Assembly (NCBI GenBank): GCA_001464375.1
Contig: LNEW01000196.1
Location: 1-37,313 of the forward strand
DNA length: 37,313 nucleotides
Direction: 5' to 3'
From: Rhodospirillales bacterium Ga0074136
Lineage (GTDB): Bacteria > Pseudomonadota > Alphaproteobacteria > Acetobacterales > Acetobacteraceae
Part shown: one piece after another, positions 20,835-27,133 of the stretch
Position numbering within the stretch: the first letter of the stretch is position 1
Layout: each line of letters begins with the position of its first letter
Notes under the pieces: generated by a model
Told to the model about the DNA's origin: nothing
The model's input: the letters and a program-made list of their open reading frames with translations, nothing else
Database searches by the model: none
Position numbers and translations under genes: made by a program

Positions 20835-21614
20835 CTAGCGCGCGCCCGGCAGCGTGGCCGCCGCTGCACGCGCGATCGGCACCGGCGGCGCGAGCGCAAG
20901 ACCGCTGCCGCCCAGCGCCGAGACGACGGTGGGTGTCATCACCGGCGCGGCGACGCGCTGCGGTGCCATGGCCGCCGCCGGGCGTTCCACATGCAAGGCG
21001 GCGCGTACGGGGGCGGGCGGCGGCGCAGGGCGCGGCGCGGCGGCGCGCGGCTGCACCGGGCGGGGCGCCTCCGCGGCGGCGGTGACCACCGGTGCGGCGG
21101 GCGGCATGGCCTGCGGGGCGACCTGCGTTGCCGACGGCGCGGCGGGCGCCGGCATCGGCTGCGGTGCGGCGGCGACCGCAACCGGCGCGGGCGATGGCGC
21201 TGCCGGGGCGGGCGACGCCACCGGCATGGGCGTGCGCGGCGCCGCGGCGGCCAGCGCGATCGCCGTGGCGCTGCCATCGCCGGCCGGCTCGACCGGTGCG
21301 AACAGGGATGGCGTGCCGGCGAATTGCCGCGGCGGGGGCAGGCGGCGTTCCATATCGGCCGGGCGGACGAATTGCGCGGGTGACATCGCTTCCAGCGGCA
21401 GATGCCGCTGCGCGACCTGGCGCAGCCGGTCGGGTTCGTTCAGCAGCGCCCATTCGGCGCGCAGCACCTGGGTGCGTTCGCGCGCCTGCTCGGTCTGGCG
21501 GTTGATGCCGCGCAGCTCGCGGTCGAGCTGCGCGACCGAGTGCTTCACCTGGTACAGGTAAAGTCCCGCCCCGGCGGCGGCGACCATGCTGAGCAGCGTC
21601 AGGGGGCGGATCAT
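20835..21614 (-). CDS. ftsL: FtsL-like cell division protein with long Ala/Pro-rich tail
   Basis: The position between rsmH and ftsI, one N-terminal membrane helix (about 4-21) and a heptad-like periplasmic coiled coil (about 25-58, [22 protein letters not shown]) identify FtsL. The segment [28 protein letters not shown] matches the conserved FtsL end. FtsL with FtsB and FtsQ activates FtsWI. The protein is 259 residues, about twice the E. coli length, because a low-complexity Ala/Pro/Val tail follows from about residue 100. The tail is probably periplasmic and unstructured. The start overlaps the rsmH stop as ATGA. The coding frame stays open with high third-position GC, so the tail is unlikely to be a frameshift artefact. 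Confidence 0.88.
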   Translation of the reverse strand: MIRPLTLLSMVAAAGAGLYLYQVKHSVAQLDRELRGINRQTEQARERTQVLRAEWALLNEPDRLRQVAQRHLPLEAMSPAQFVRPADMERRLPPPRQFAGTPSLFAPVEPAGDGSATAIALAAAAPRTPMPVASPAPAAPSPAPVAVAAAPQPMPAPAAPSATQVAPQAMPPAAPVVTAAAEAPRPVQPRAAAPRPAPPPAPVRAALHVERPAAAMAPQRVAAPVMTPTVVSALGGSGLALAPPVPIARAAAATLPGAR

Positions 21615-22549
21615 GCGGCCTCCTCCAGGCGTTCCAACGCGCGCAGGCGGGCGGAGCGGGCACGGGGGTTGTCGCGCGTCTCGGCCTCGGAGGGCCGGAG
21701 CGCGCGGGATGTCAGCAGGCGGAAGCGGGGTGCCGTGCGCGCGGCGAGCGCGCCGGGATCATGGCGGGAGGCGCCGGTGCCGCGACCGGCCGCCTCGGCC
21801 ATGAAGCGCTTGGCGATGCGGTCTTCCAGGGAATGGAAGGCCACCACGACCAGCCGCCCGCCCGGGGCCAGCAGTTGCGCGGCGGCGGCGATGCCGCGCT
21901 CGACCTCGCCCAACTCGTCGTTCACCGCGAGGCGCAGCGCCTGGAAGGACCGCGTCGCGCCATCGATGCCGGAGGGATCGCGCGGCACCTTCGACCGCAC
22001 CAGCGCCGCCAGGTCGCCGGTGGTGGCGAAGGGCTGTTCGGCGCGGCGCGCGACGATGGCCTTGGCGATGCGCCGCGAGAAGCGTTCCTCGCCGAGGCGA
22101 TACAGGATGTCGGCCAATTCGGCCTCGGGCAGCGTATTCACCAGGTCGGCGGCGGACGGTCCGGCCTTCTCCATGCGCATGTCGAGCGGGCCGTCGGCGC
22201 GGAAGGAGAAGCCGCGCTCCGCCTGGTCGAGCTGGAAGGATGAGACGCCGAGGTCCATCACCACGCCGTCCAGCGCGGTCACACCGCGCGCCGCCAGCAG
22301 GTCGAGCATGTCGCCGAAGCGGCCTTCGATCAGGCGCAGCCGGGGGGCGTGGCGCGCCACGAGGCCAGCGCCGCGGGCGATCGCGTCGGGGTCGCGATCC
22401 ATGGCGTACAGCGTGCAGCGCGGCGCCGCTTCCAGGATGGCGCCCGCGTAGCCGCCGCCGCCGAAGGTGGCATCCAGGTAGGCGGCATCGTCGCGCGGGG
22501 CGAGGGTGGCCAGCACCTCAGGCAGCATGACGGGCAGGTGGCCGGTCAT
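21611..22549 (-). CDS. rsmH: 16S rRNA (cytosine(1402)-N4)-methyltransferase RsmH
   Basis: RsmH (MraW) methylates C1402 of 16S rRNA in the ribosomal P site with SAM. The 312-residue product begins [18 protein letters not shown] and has the SAM loop [14 protein letters not shown], then [34 protein letters not shown], a hallmark of the family, and the C-terminal [12 protein letters not shown]. Length and motifs are canonical. The start overlaps mraZ (ATGA) and the stop overlaps ftsL, so it is tightly coupled in the first part of the dcw operon. Confidence 0.98.
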   Translation of the reverse strand: MTGHLPVMLPEVLATLAPRDDAAYLDATFGGGGYAGAILEAAPRCTLYAMDRDPDAIARGAGLVARHAPRLRLIEGRFGDMLDLLAARGVTALDGVVMDLGVSSFQLDQAERGFSFRADGPLDMRMEKAGPSAADLVNTLPEAELADILYRLGEERFSRRIAKAIVARRAEQPFATTGDLAALVRSKVPRDPSGIDGATRSFQALRLAVNDELGEVERGIAAAAQLLAPGGRLVVVAFHSLEDRIAKRFMAEAAGRGTGASRHDPGALAARTAPRFRLLTSRALRPSEAETRDNPRARSARLRALERLEEAA

Positions 22550-23013
22550 GGCCGCGGGTCCGTGCGCGGGCCGGCCGCCAGCGTCAGGCCCTTGTCGCGG
22601 GCGCTGACGACGGAACCGCGCAGATAGGCCTCGCCGCGCTCGGCGTCCCAGATCTGGAAGCGCCGGCGCAGGCCGACGAAGAGCAGCGCCTCGGTCAGCC
22701 CGGCCGTGGCGATATGGCGTTCCTCGAGCGAGACGCGCCCCTCGGCATCCGGGCGCATCTGCGCGGCCTGGGCGAAGACGGCGCCGGCGAAGTCGTCCGC
22801 GTCGCTGGAGAACAGGGCGAGCCCGTCATGCGCGGCGGTCGCGTCGTCGAAGACGCGGGCGGGCCAGCATTCGATGCAGGGCTGCGTGTAGGACGGGAAG
22901 AAGACCAGCTCCTGCTCGCCCAGGCCCGCGAGCGCGCTGCGGAAGCCGGCGGGCACGGAGATGCGCCCCTTCTTGTCCAACTTCCCCTTGTGCGTGCCCA
23001 GGAACCGGGTCAT
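22546..23013 (-). CDS. mraZ: Transcriptional regulator MraZ
   Basis: MraZ is an AbrB-fold DNA-binding protein that forms a ring and represses its own dcw operon in E. coli. The 155-residue product contains two MraZ repeats, each with the DxKGR motif. The first is [15 protein letters not shown], clear at residues 11-25; the second is degenerate, [14 protein letters not shown], at about 87-100. This is the first gene of the cluster. The start ATG at 23013 follows a G-rich stretch but no textbook SD. Its likely operator is the TGGGA-box array about 140-190 nt upstream. Confidence 0.95.
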   Translation of the reverse strand: MTRFLGTHKGKLDKKGRISVPAGFRSALAGLGEQELVFFPSYTQPCIECWPARVFDDATAAHDGLALFSSDADDFAGAVFAQAAQMRPDAEGRVSLEERHIATAGLTEALLFVGLRRRFQIWDAERGEAYLRGSVVSARDKGLTLAAGPRTDPRP

Positions 23014-23148
23014 CGCCCCCCGCGTGCGGCCCAGCTGGGCCGCTCAAGATTGCTGTTCCGGCCCGGATCAGCGGCCGGCGAGGCCCCCCGACCCCGCCGG
23101 CTCGCCCGACCATCCCGCTCTGGATCCCGCTCGCCCCCCCGAGCTCGC
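23014..23148 (-). promoter_or_regulatory. mraZ leader with GC-rich hairpins
   Basis: Between the operator and the mraZ ATG the leader carries a 14-bp palindrome (GGCCCAGCTGGGCC, 23028-23041), 15 nt before the start. It also carries a 7-bp inverted repeat, GCCGGCG / CGCCGGC (23074-23080 and 23095-23101). No gene is seen. The first palindrome is close enough to the start to affect ribosome access. Confidence 0.35.
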
Positions 23149-23204
23149 TGGGACCCTCATGGGATGACATGGGATAACACGGGAAAAGATGGGACAGCAA
23201 GGGA
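23149..23204 (+). promoter_or_regulatory. MraZ-box array (dcw operator)
   Basis: Five boxes lie at an exact 10-bp period: TGGGA at 23160, TGGGA at 23170, CGGGA at 23180, TGGGA at 23190 and AGGGA at 23200, each with a 5-nt spacer. A further TGGGA at 23149 is 11 bp away. The known E. coli MraZ operator is three TGGGN repeats with 5-nt spacers, so this matches in motif and period but is longer. The boxes read on the strand opposite to mraZ. Function as the MraZ operator is inferred from this pattern and position. Confidence 0.8.
23172..23200 (-). promoter_or_regulatory. Candidate mraZ (dcw) promoter within the box array
   Basis: On the minus strand TTGCTG (23200-23195) is 17 nt from TTATCC (23177-23172). 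Both hexamers are imperfect, but spacing is ideal and they lie inside the MraZ boxes, as expected for a repressor operator. A GAATC (GANTC) site is at 23209-23213, just upstream. This is a pattern match only. Confidence 0.35.
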
Positions 23205-23330
23205 GAAAGAATCTTGCGGGTCCGTGCTGCTGCACGAAAAACAACATGAAACCCGCCGCTTGCGCGTCGAGGCTGCATGATTTCCTGAGGAAACACGAAG
23301 GGTTTTTCACGACGGGGTCGCGAAAGTGGC

Positions 23331-23730
23331 GCCAGACGGCCTGTAAGCCGGGTTCTGTCGTGCCCTTGCGGGCACGGACGGCCATTCCTCTGGAACCCGC
23401 ATCGCTGCGGGCTTCGCGCGGCCAACCCGGGCGGAAGGGCGGGACCGCCCTTGCGACAACACCTTTCGGCGCCTCGCCGTCCGCCCCTATTCGGCCTTGC
23501 TCCCGGTGGGGTTTGCCGTGCCGCCGCCGTTGCCGGAAGCGCGGTGGGCTCTTACCCCACCGTTTCACCCTTGCCCGTCAGGCCGAAGCCGGACGGGCGG
23601 TCTGTTCTCTGTGGCACTTTCCCTGGGGTCGCCCCCGCCGGTCGTTGACCGGCACCGTAGTCCCGTGGAGCCCGGACTTTCCTCCAGCCCGCGATCGCTC
23701 GCGGGCCAGCGGCCGTCCGGCCGTCTGACG
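23331..23730 (-). ncRNA. rnpB: RNase P RNA, type A
   Basis: This is the catalytic RNA that trims tRNA 5' ends. On the minus strand the 5' part carries the nearly universal GGAGGAAAGTCCGGGCTCC (complement of 23667-23685), followed by the ACAGAGA core element. The 3' part ends with ACAGAACCCGGCTTACAGG. P1 is formed by a 9-bp pairing of CAGACGGCC near 23727-23719 with GGCCGTCTG near 23341-23333, and sets the approximate ends. The length of about 400 nt is normal for type A. It lies upstream of mraZ on the same strand. No clear T-run terminator follows it, so read-through toward mraZ is possible. Confidence 0.96.
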
Positions 23731-23867
23731 CCGCGGGTCGTGTGCGCCGCGATGGCAGCGCGCGTCAAGCGCGCGGGCGAACCACGGCACAGTGCGGTGC
23801 GCCGTGGCCTCGCGGCGCCGCGCGCTTCGTGCTTCACCGCCGGCCGGTCATTCCTGGGGGACGATCC

Positions 23868-24260
23868 ATGGTCCGCATCATCACTACCGACGCCCCGCGC
23901 GTGCTGCTCGCGCTGCTGTTCCTGCTCGGCGCCGCCAACGGCTTCGCCTGGATGATCACCGGCCACGACCTCATCCATCCGCCGACATCGGATGCCGGGC
24001 TGCGCTTCGAAGCCGCGCTCCGCGACAGCGGCATCATCTGGCCGCTGATGAAGACGATCGACCTGGTGGCCGGGCTGATGCTGCTGTTCAACCGCGCGCC
24101 GGCGCTGGCGCTGCTGATGCTGCTGCCCATCATCGCCGTGATCGTCCTGTTCCACCTGGTGCTGAACCCCGGCGGGCTGCCCATCGCTGGCGTGCTGGCC
24201 GTGCTGACGGCGATGCTGGTCTTCGCCTATCGCGACCGCTACGCGGCGCTGCTGCGCTGA
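23868..24260 (+). CDS. DoxX-like small membrane protein
   Basis: The product has 130 residues with four predicted membrane helices (about 11-30, 58-75, 78-98 and 105-121). It resembles the DoxX/DoxD-like superfamily: a first helix LLALLFLLGAANGFAWM and then a KTIDLVAGLMLLFNRAPALALLML segment, as in many DoxX-like proteins. Biochemical function is unknown for this type. Start ATG at 23868 has GGGGGA about 8 nt upstream. The frame is open further upstream, but that part lacks hydrophobic character and overlaps only non-coding bases. It stands alone, divergent from rnpB and convergent with the LysR gene 9 nt downstream. The gap 23731-23867 before it shows no other feature. Confidence 0.75.
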   Translation: MVRIITTDAPRVLLALLFLLGAANGFAWMITGHDLIHPPTSDAGLRFEAALRDSGIIWPLMKTIDLVAGLMLLFNRAPALALLMLLPIIAVIVLFHLVLNPGGLPIAGVLAVLTAMLVFAYRDRYAALLR

Positions 24261-24269
24261 CCCGGCGCG

Positions 24270-25166
24270 TCAGGCCGCGGCGCGCGCGCGCATCCAGTCC
24301 CACAGCACCTGCGCCGGGCGGCGCAACGGACCGGCGGGCTTCGCGAGATGATGCGCGCGCGGGCCCGGCGCCGCGAAGGGGTGCGCATAGACCAGCCGCC
24401 CGGACGCCACTTCCCGATCCGCCAGGTCGCCGCGCGCCAGCGCCAGGCCCAGCCCCGCGGCAGCCGCTTCGAGCGTCAGGCCGAAATCGCTGAACACCGG
24501 CCCGTTCTGCGGCGGTGCCCCGCGCCAGCCGGCCGCCGTGAGCCACGCGGCCCAATGGTCGCGATTGACGTCGAAGATCAGCGGGATGCGTTCGGCGATG
24601 GCCTTGATCGAGGGCGTGCCGCGCAGCCGAAAACTTGGCGAGCGCACCGGGCGCAGCGTCTCGGGCAGCAGCAGCTCGGCCTCCAGCCCCGGCCATGGCG
24701 GCAGGCCGTGGCGCACCAGGAAGTCGAGCCCCTGGCGCCGCGGGTCCTGCAATTCCGTCGTCGCCACCACGTCCACGCGAAGGGCGGGGTGCGCGGCGTT
24801 GAAATCCGGCAGGCGCGGCAGCAGCCAGCGCGCGGCGAAGGTCGGCACCACGCCGATGCGTACCTCGCCGCCGCTGTCCTGAGCACGGCGGCGGCGCGTG
24901 GCGGCGCGGCGCGTCGCGTCCTCGATACCGGTCAGCAGCGGCGCGACCTCCCCGTGGTAGCGGCGCGCCAGCGCGGTCGGTTCCGCCCCCTGCGGGCCGC
25001 GGCGGAACAGCGGCGCGCCCAGCATCGCCTCCAGCGCCGCGACGTGCCGGCTGATCGCGCCATGCGTCAGGCCCAGCGCAGCGCCCGCCTGACCGAAGCT
25101 GCCGGCGCGCAGCGCGGCATCCAGGGCGCGGAGCTGTTCCATGCTGGGCAGGCGGGTCGGGCGCAT
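24270..25166 (-). CDS. LysR-type transcriptional regulator (GcvA-like)
   Basis: The 298-residue protein has the LysR winged helix-turn-helix at residues 9-65 (MEQLRALDAALRAGSFGQAGAALGLTHGAISRHVAALEAMLGAPLFRR). A linker helix follows, then a periplasmic-binding-like effector domain beginning GEVRIGVVPTFAARWLLPRLPDF. Wording such as ARWLLPRL and the GLGLALARGDL/RLVYAHPF ending is typical of the GcvA subgroup. The effector cannot be inferred. Start ATG is at 25166; the ATG at 25142 is an alternative just before the HTH. It is divergent from the DUF1127 gene, so it may control it and itself through the T-N11-A palindrome in between. Confidence 0.92.
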   Translation of the reverse strand: MRPTRLPSMEQLRALDAALRAGSFGQAGAALGLTHGAISRHVAALEAMLGAPLFRRGPQGAEPTALARRYHGEVAPLLTGIEDATRRAATRRRRAQDSGGEVRIGVVPTFAARWLLPRLPDFNAAHPALRVDVVATTELQDPRRQGLDFLVRHGLPPWPGLEAELLLPETLRPVRSPSFRLRGTPSIKAIAERIPLIFDVNRDHWAAWLTAAGWRGAPPQNGPVFSDFGLTLEAAAAGLGLALARGDLADREVASGRLVYAHPFAAPGPRAHHLAKPAGPLRRPAQVLWDWMRARAAA

Positions 25167-25170
25167 GGGC

Positions 25171-25185
25171 GTGAGTATTCCTCAC
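25171..25185. promoter_or_regulatory. Candidate LysR binding site (T-N11-A palindrome)
   Basis: GTGAG-TATTC-CTCAC is a perfect 5-bp inverted repeat containing T-N11-A, the consensus form of LysR-type operators. It starts 4 bp upstream of the regulator's ATG in the 116-bp divergent spacer, consistent with autoregulation. If the alternative start at 25142 is used, it lies further upstream. Confidence 0.45.
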
Positions 25186-25220
25186 ACCTGCCGTGAGCGC
25201 GAGGCGCTTCTGCACGACCG

Positions 25221-25256
25221 GTCATGCGGCGCACTCTCCCCAGCACGGTGCATGAC
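25221..25256. promoter_or_regulatory. Inverted repeat GTCATGC / GCATGAC upstream of the DUF1127 gene
   Basis: A perfect 7-bp inverted repeat has arms at 25221-25227 and 25250-25256, with a 22-bp spacer. The half-sites are 29 bp apart, close to three helical turns. It lies about 27-62 bp upstream of the DUF1127 start, in promoter position. It could be an operator for the LysR protein or another dimeric regulator. Confidence 0.35.
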
Positions 25257-25282
25257 GCAACCCCGCACCGCAGGAGCCGACC

Positions 25283-25543
25283 ATGTCCGTCGAACCCATC
25301 GCCAACCCCCTCCGGACCGCAGCGCGCCCGGCCCAGCGCGTCGCCACCGACGCGCCCGGCCCGCTGATGCGCCTGTGGGTGGCGGCGATGGAGGCCGTCG
25401 AACGCCGCCGCGCGGCGCGGCTGGTGGGCGAGATGGACGACCGCATGCTGCGCGACATCGGCATCCATCGCGGCAATGCGATGAAGGCGATCCGCCAGGG
25501 GCGCGAGGAAGCGCCGCGGGTGATGCCGTGGTGGGACCGCTGA
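25283..25543 (+). CDS. DUF1127 domain small protein
   Basis: The product has 86 residues. The C-terminal half carries the DUF1127 (YjiS-like) signature: RRRAARLVGEMDDRMLRDIGIHRGNAMKAIR, the Arg-rich helix followed by L/M-DDRxLxDIGxxR. These small proteins are abundant in alphaproteobacteria and have been linked to stress and metabolic adaptation. The molecular role of this one is unknown. Start ATG at 25283 has a GCAGGAG site. The N-terminus (about 35 residues) is Ala/Pro-rich. It is divergent from the LysR gene and convergent with the amidase gene. Confidence 0.88.
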   Translation: MSVEPIANPLRTAARPAQRVATDAPGPLMRLWVAAMEAVERRRAARLVGEMDDRMLRDIGIHRGNAMKAIRQGREEAPRVMPWWDR

Positions 25544-25559
25544 GCGCGGCCGGCCGCGC
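25544..25559. terminator. 16-bp perfect palindrome between convergent genes
   Basis: GCGCGGCCGGCCGCGC directly follows the DUF1127 stop and precedes the amidase stop by 4 bp. As the only sequence between two convergent genes it may act as a bidirectional terminator, though no T-run follows on either strand. Confidence 0.35.
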
Positions 25560-25563
25560 CTGA

Positions 25564-26247
25564 TCAGTCGCAGCGCGCCGCCACGGCGGCGATGCGGGCG
25601 CGCGTGGCGGCATCGGCGATGCCATCCGCGCGCCCCGGCAGCCAGTGGCGCTGGAAGGCGGTGACCAGCACGGGCAGCGGCAGGTCGGTGCGGTAGCCGA
25701 TGGCGCCGAGCAGCGTCAGCGTATCGCCTTCGGCCGGCGCCATTGGGTCCGTGCCCGGCCACAGGCCGACGCCGTTGCGCGCCAGGCCCTCCCAGTCGAA
25801 CAACTCGCCCGGGTCCTGCTTGCGGTCCGGCGCGATGTCGCTGTGCGCCACCACGTTGCGCGGCGGGATGGGGTGGCGCGCCAGGATGTCGAGGCACAGG
25901 TCGCAGACCGCCGCCATCTGCAGCGCGGGGAAGGCGCGATAGCCCCAGTCATGGCCGGGATTGACGATCTCGATGCCGATGGACCGCGCGTTCAGCGCGG
26001 TGTGGCCGCGCCAGTGGGAAATGCCGGCATGGGCGGCGCGGCGGTGGTCCGGCACCAGGCGGAAGATGGCGCCGTCTTCCTCGACCACATAGTGCGACGA
26101 CACCTTGGCGGCCGGGTCGCGCAGGCGGTCGATCGCCTCGGCGCCGGAGCGCATGCCGGTATAGTGCAGCACCAGCATGTCGACCGGCGCGCCGTCGGGG
26201 CGGTCGTCCTGGTTCGGGCTTGGCGCCTCGATCAGCGTGGGCGTCAC
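25564..26247 (-). CDS. N-acetylmuramoyl-L-alanine amidase (AmpD/amidase_2 family)
   Basis: Members cleave the MurNAc (or anhydroMurNAc)-L-Ala bond in peptidoglycan fragments. The 227-residue product has the zinc triad of the family: His28 in MLVLHYTG, His135 in NVVAHSDIAP, and Asp145 in RKQDPGELFDW. The conserved SSHYVVEEDGAIFRLV and NARSIGIEIVNPGH are also present. No signal peptide is visible, so it is probably cytoplasmic and AmpD-like, recycling anhydromuropeptides. The C-terminal 60 residues form a putative peptidoglycan-binding-like helical region (LTLLGAIGYRTDLPLPVLVTAFQRHWLP). The start is GTG at 26247, overlapping the upstream gene stop as GTGA. Confidence 0.93.
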   Translation of the reverse strand: MTPTLIEAPSPNQDDRPDGAPVDMLVLHYTGMRSGAEAIDRLRDPAAKVSSHYVVEEDGAIFRLVPDHRRAAHAGISHWRGHTALNARSIGIEIVNPGHDWGYRAFPALQMAAVCDLCLDILARHPIPPRNVVAHSDIAPDRKQDPGELFDWEGLARNGVGLWPGTDPMAPAEGDTLTLLGAIGYRTDLPLPVLVTAFQRHWLPGRADGIADAATRARIAAVAARCD

Positions 26248-27011
26248 AGCCCCCGCTCGCGCTTGATCCGGTCCCAGGCCGCGTTGATGTCCGCAACCTT
26301 GCCGGTCGCGCGCTTCACGAACTCCTCCGGCACGCCGCGCGACGCCAGGCTGTCGGGGTGGTTTTCCCGCATCAGCTGCTTCCAGGCGGCGCGGACCTGT
26401 TCGTCGCTGGCCTCGCGCGTGAGGCCGAGCACCGGGTAGGGGTCTTCCATCTGCTGCGCGCTGATGCCGCGCGGTGCGCCGCCCTTGGCGCGCTGCCAGG
26501 CGGCGGCATCGAGGCCGAAACGGCCATGGATGCCGCGCAGCATGTCGCCTTCGTATTTGGTGACCGGGCCGTCCGAACGCGCAATGCGCACCAGCGCGGC
26601 CAGCACGTCCTCCAGCATCGCCTTGTTGTCGGCGAAGGCCTCGCCGAGCTTTTCGGCGAAGGGTTCCCAGCCCTCGGCGGATTCGCGGGCCTGGTCGAAC
26701 AGCCGGCCGACATCGCGCAGCGATTCCTGCGGCACGCGGAACATCTGGCGGAAGGCCTCGATCTCCGCCCGCTTCACCGGCCCGTCCACCTTCGCCAGCT
26801 TGGCCGACAGCACCACGATGGTGAAGGAGAACAGGTTCTCCTTGCCACCCAGCATATGGACCATGTCGGCCGCACTGGGCGGGATGCGCCCCGACCCCGG
26901 CACGGCGCCCTGGTCGGCGGCATGGCCGACCGCCGCGCCCACCATGGCGCCAAAGGGCCCGCCCATGGCGAAGCCCGCCATGCTGCCCAGGATCTTGCCC
27001 CAGAAGCTCAT
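26244..27011 (-). CDS. djlA: TerB / J-domain co-chaperone (DjlA-like)
   Basis: The product has 255 residues. A Gly-rich N-terminus (residues 8-32, [21 protein letters not shown]) could be a membrane-inserting glycine-zipper helix. A TerB-like all-alpha domain follows (about 57-170; two repeats with [14 protein letters not shown] and [14 protein letters not shown] acidic loops). A C-terminal J domain (about 190-255) has the HPD motif at 218-220. This is the DjlA layout: a J protein that stimulates DnaK ATPase, membrane-associated in E. coli. The start ATG is at 27011. It is coupled to the amidase by a GTGA overlap, which hints at an envelope role. The 122-bp spacer to the divergent oplA gene holds both promoters; I see no clear hexamers there. 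Confidence 0.9.
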   Translation of the reverse strand: MSFWGKILGSMAGFAMGGPFGAMVGAAVGHAADQGAVPGSGRIPPSAADMVHMLGGKENLFSFTIVVLSAKLAKVDGPVKRAEIEAFRQMFRVPQESLRDVGRLFDQARESAEGWEPFAEKLGEAFADNKAMLEDVLAALVRIARSDGPVTKYEGDMLRGIHGRFGLDAAAWQRAKGGAPRGISAQQMEDPYPVLGLTREASDEQVRAAWKQLMRENHPDSLASRGVPEEFVKRATGKVADINAAWDRIKRERGL

Positions 27012-27133
27012 CTGCCCGGCGTGCTAGCACAGGCCGCGGCCCGCGTCAGGCACGCCTTGCCCCTGCCGGGGCGGCGACCTATTGCGGATCGGGGCCGGCG
27101 CTGGCGCGCCGGGCCGGGACAAGGGGTGGATGG

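Noticed and set aside
23149-23204. TGGGA repeats as a CRISPR or simple tandem repeat
   Set aside because: The units are only 10 bp with differing spacers and sit upstream of mraZ, matching the MraZ operator pattern.
23565-24155. 196-codon minus-strand frame across rnpB and the DoxX-like gene
   Set aside because: It is antisense to a membrane protein and runs through the RNase P RNA; composition is Gln/His/Arg-rich shadow sequence.
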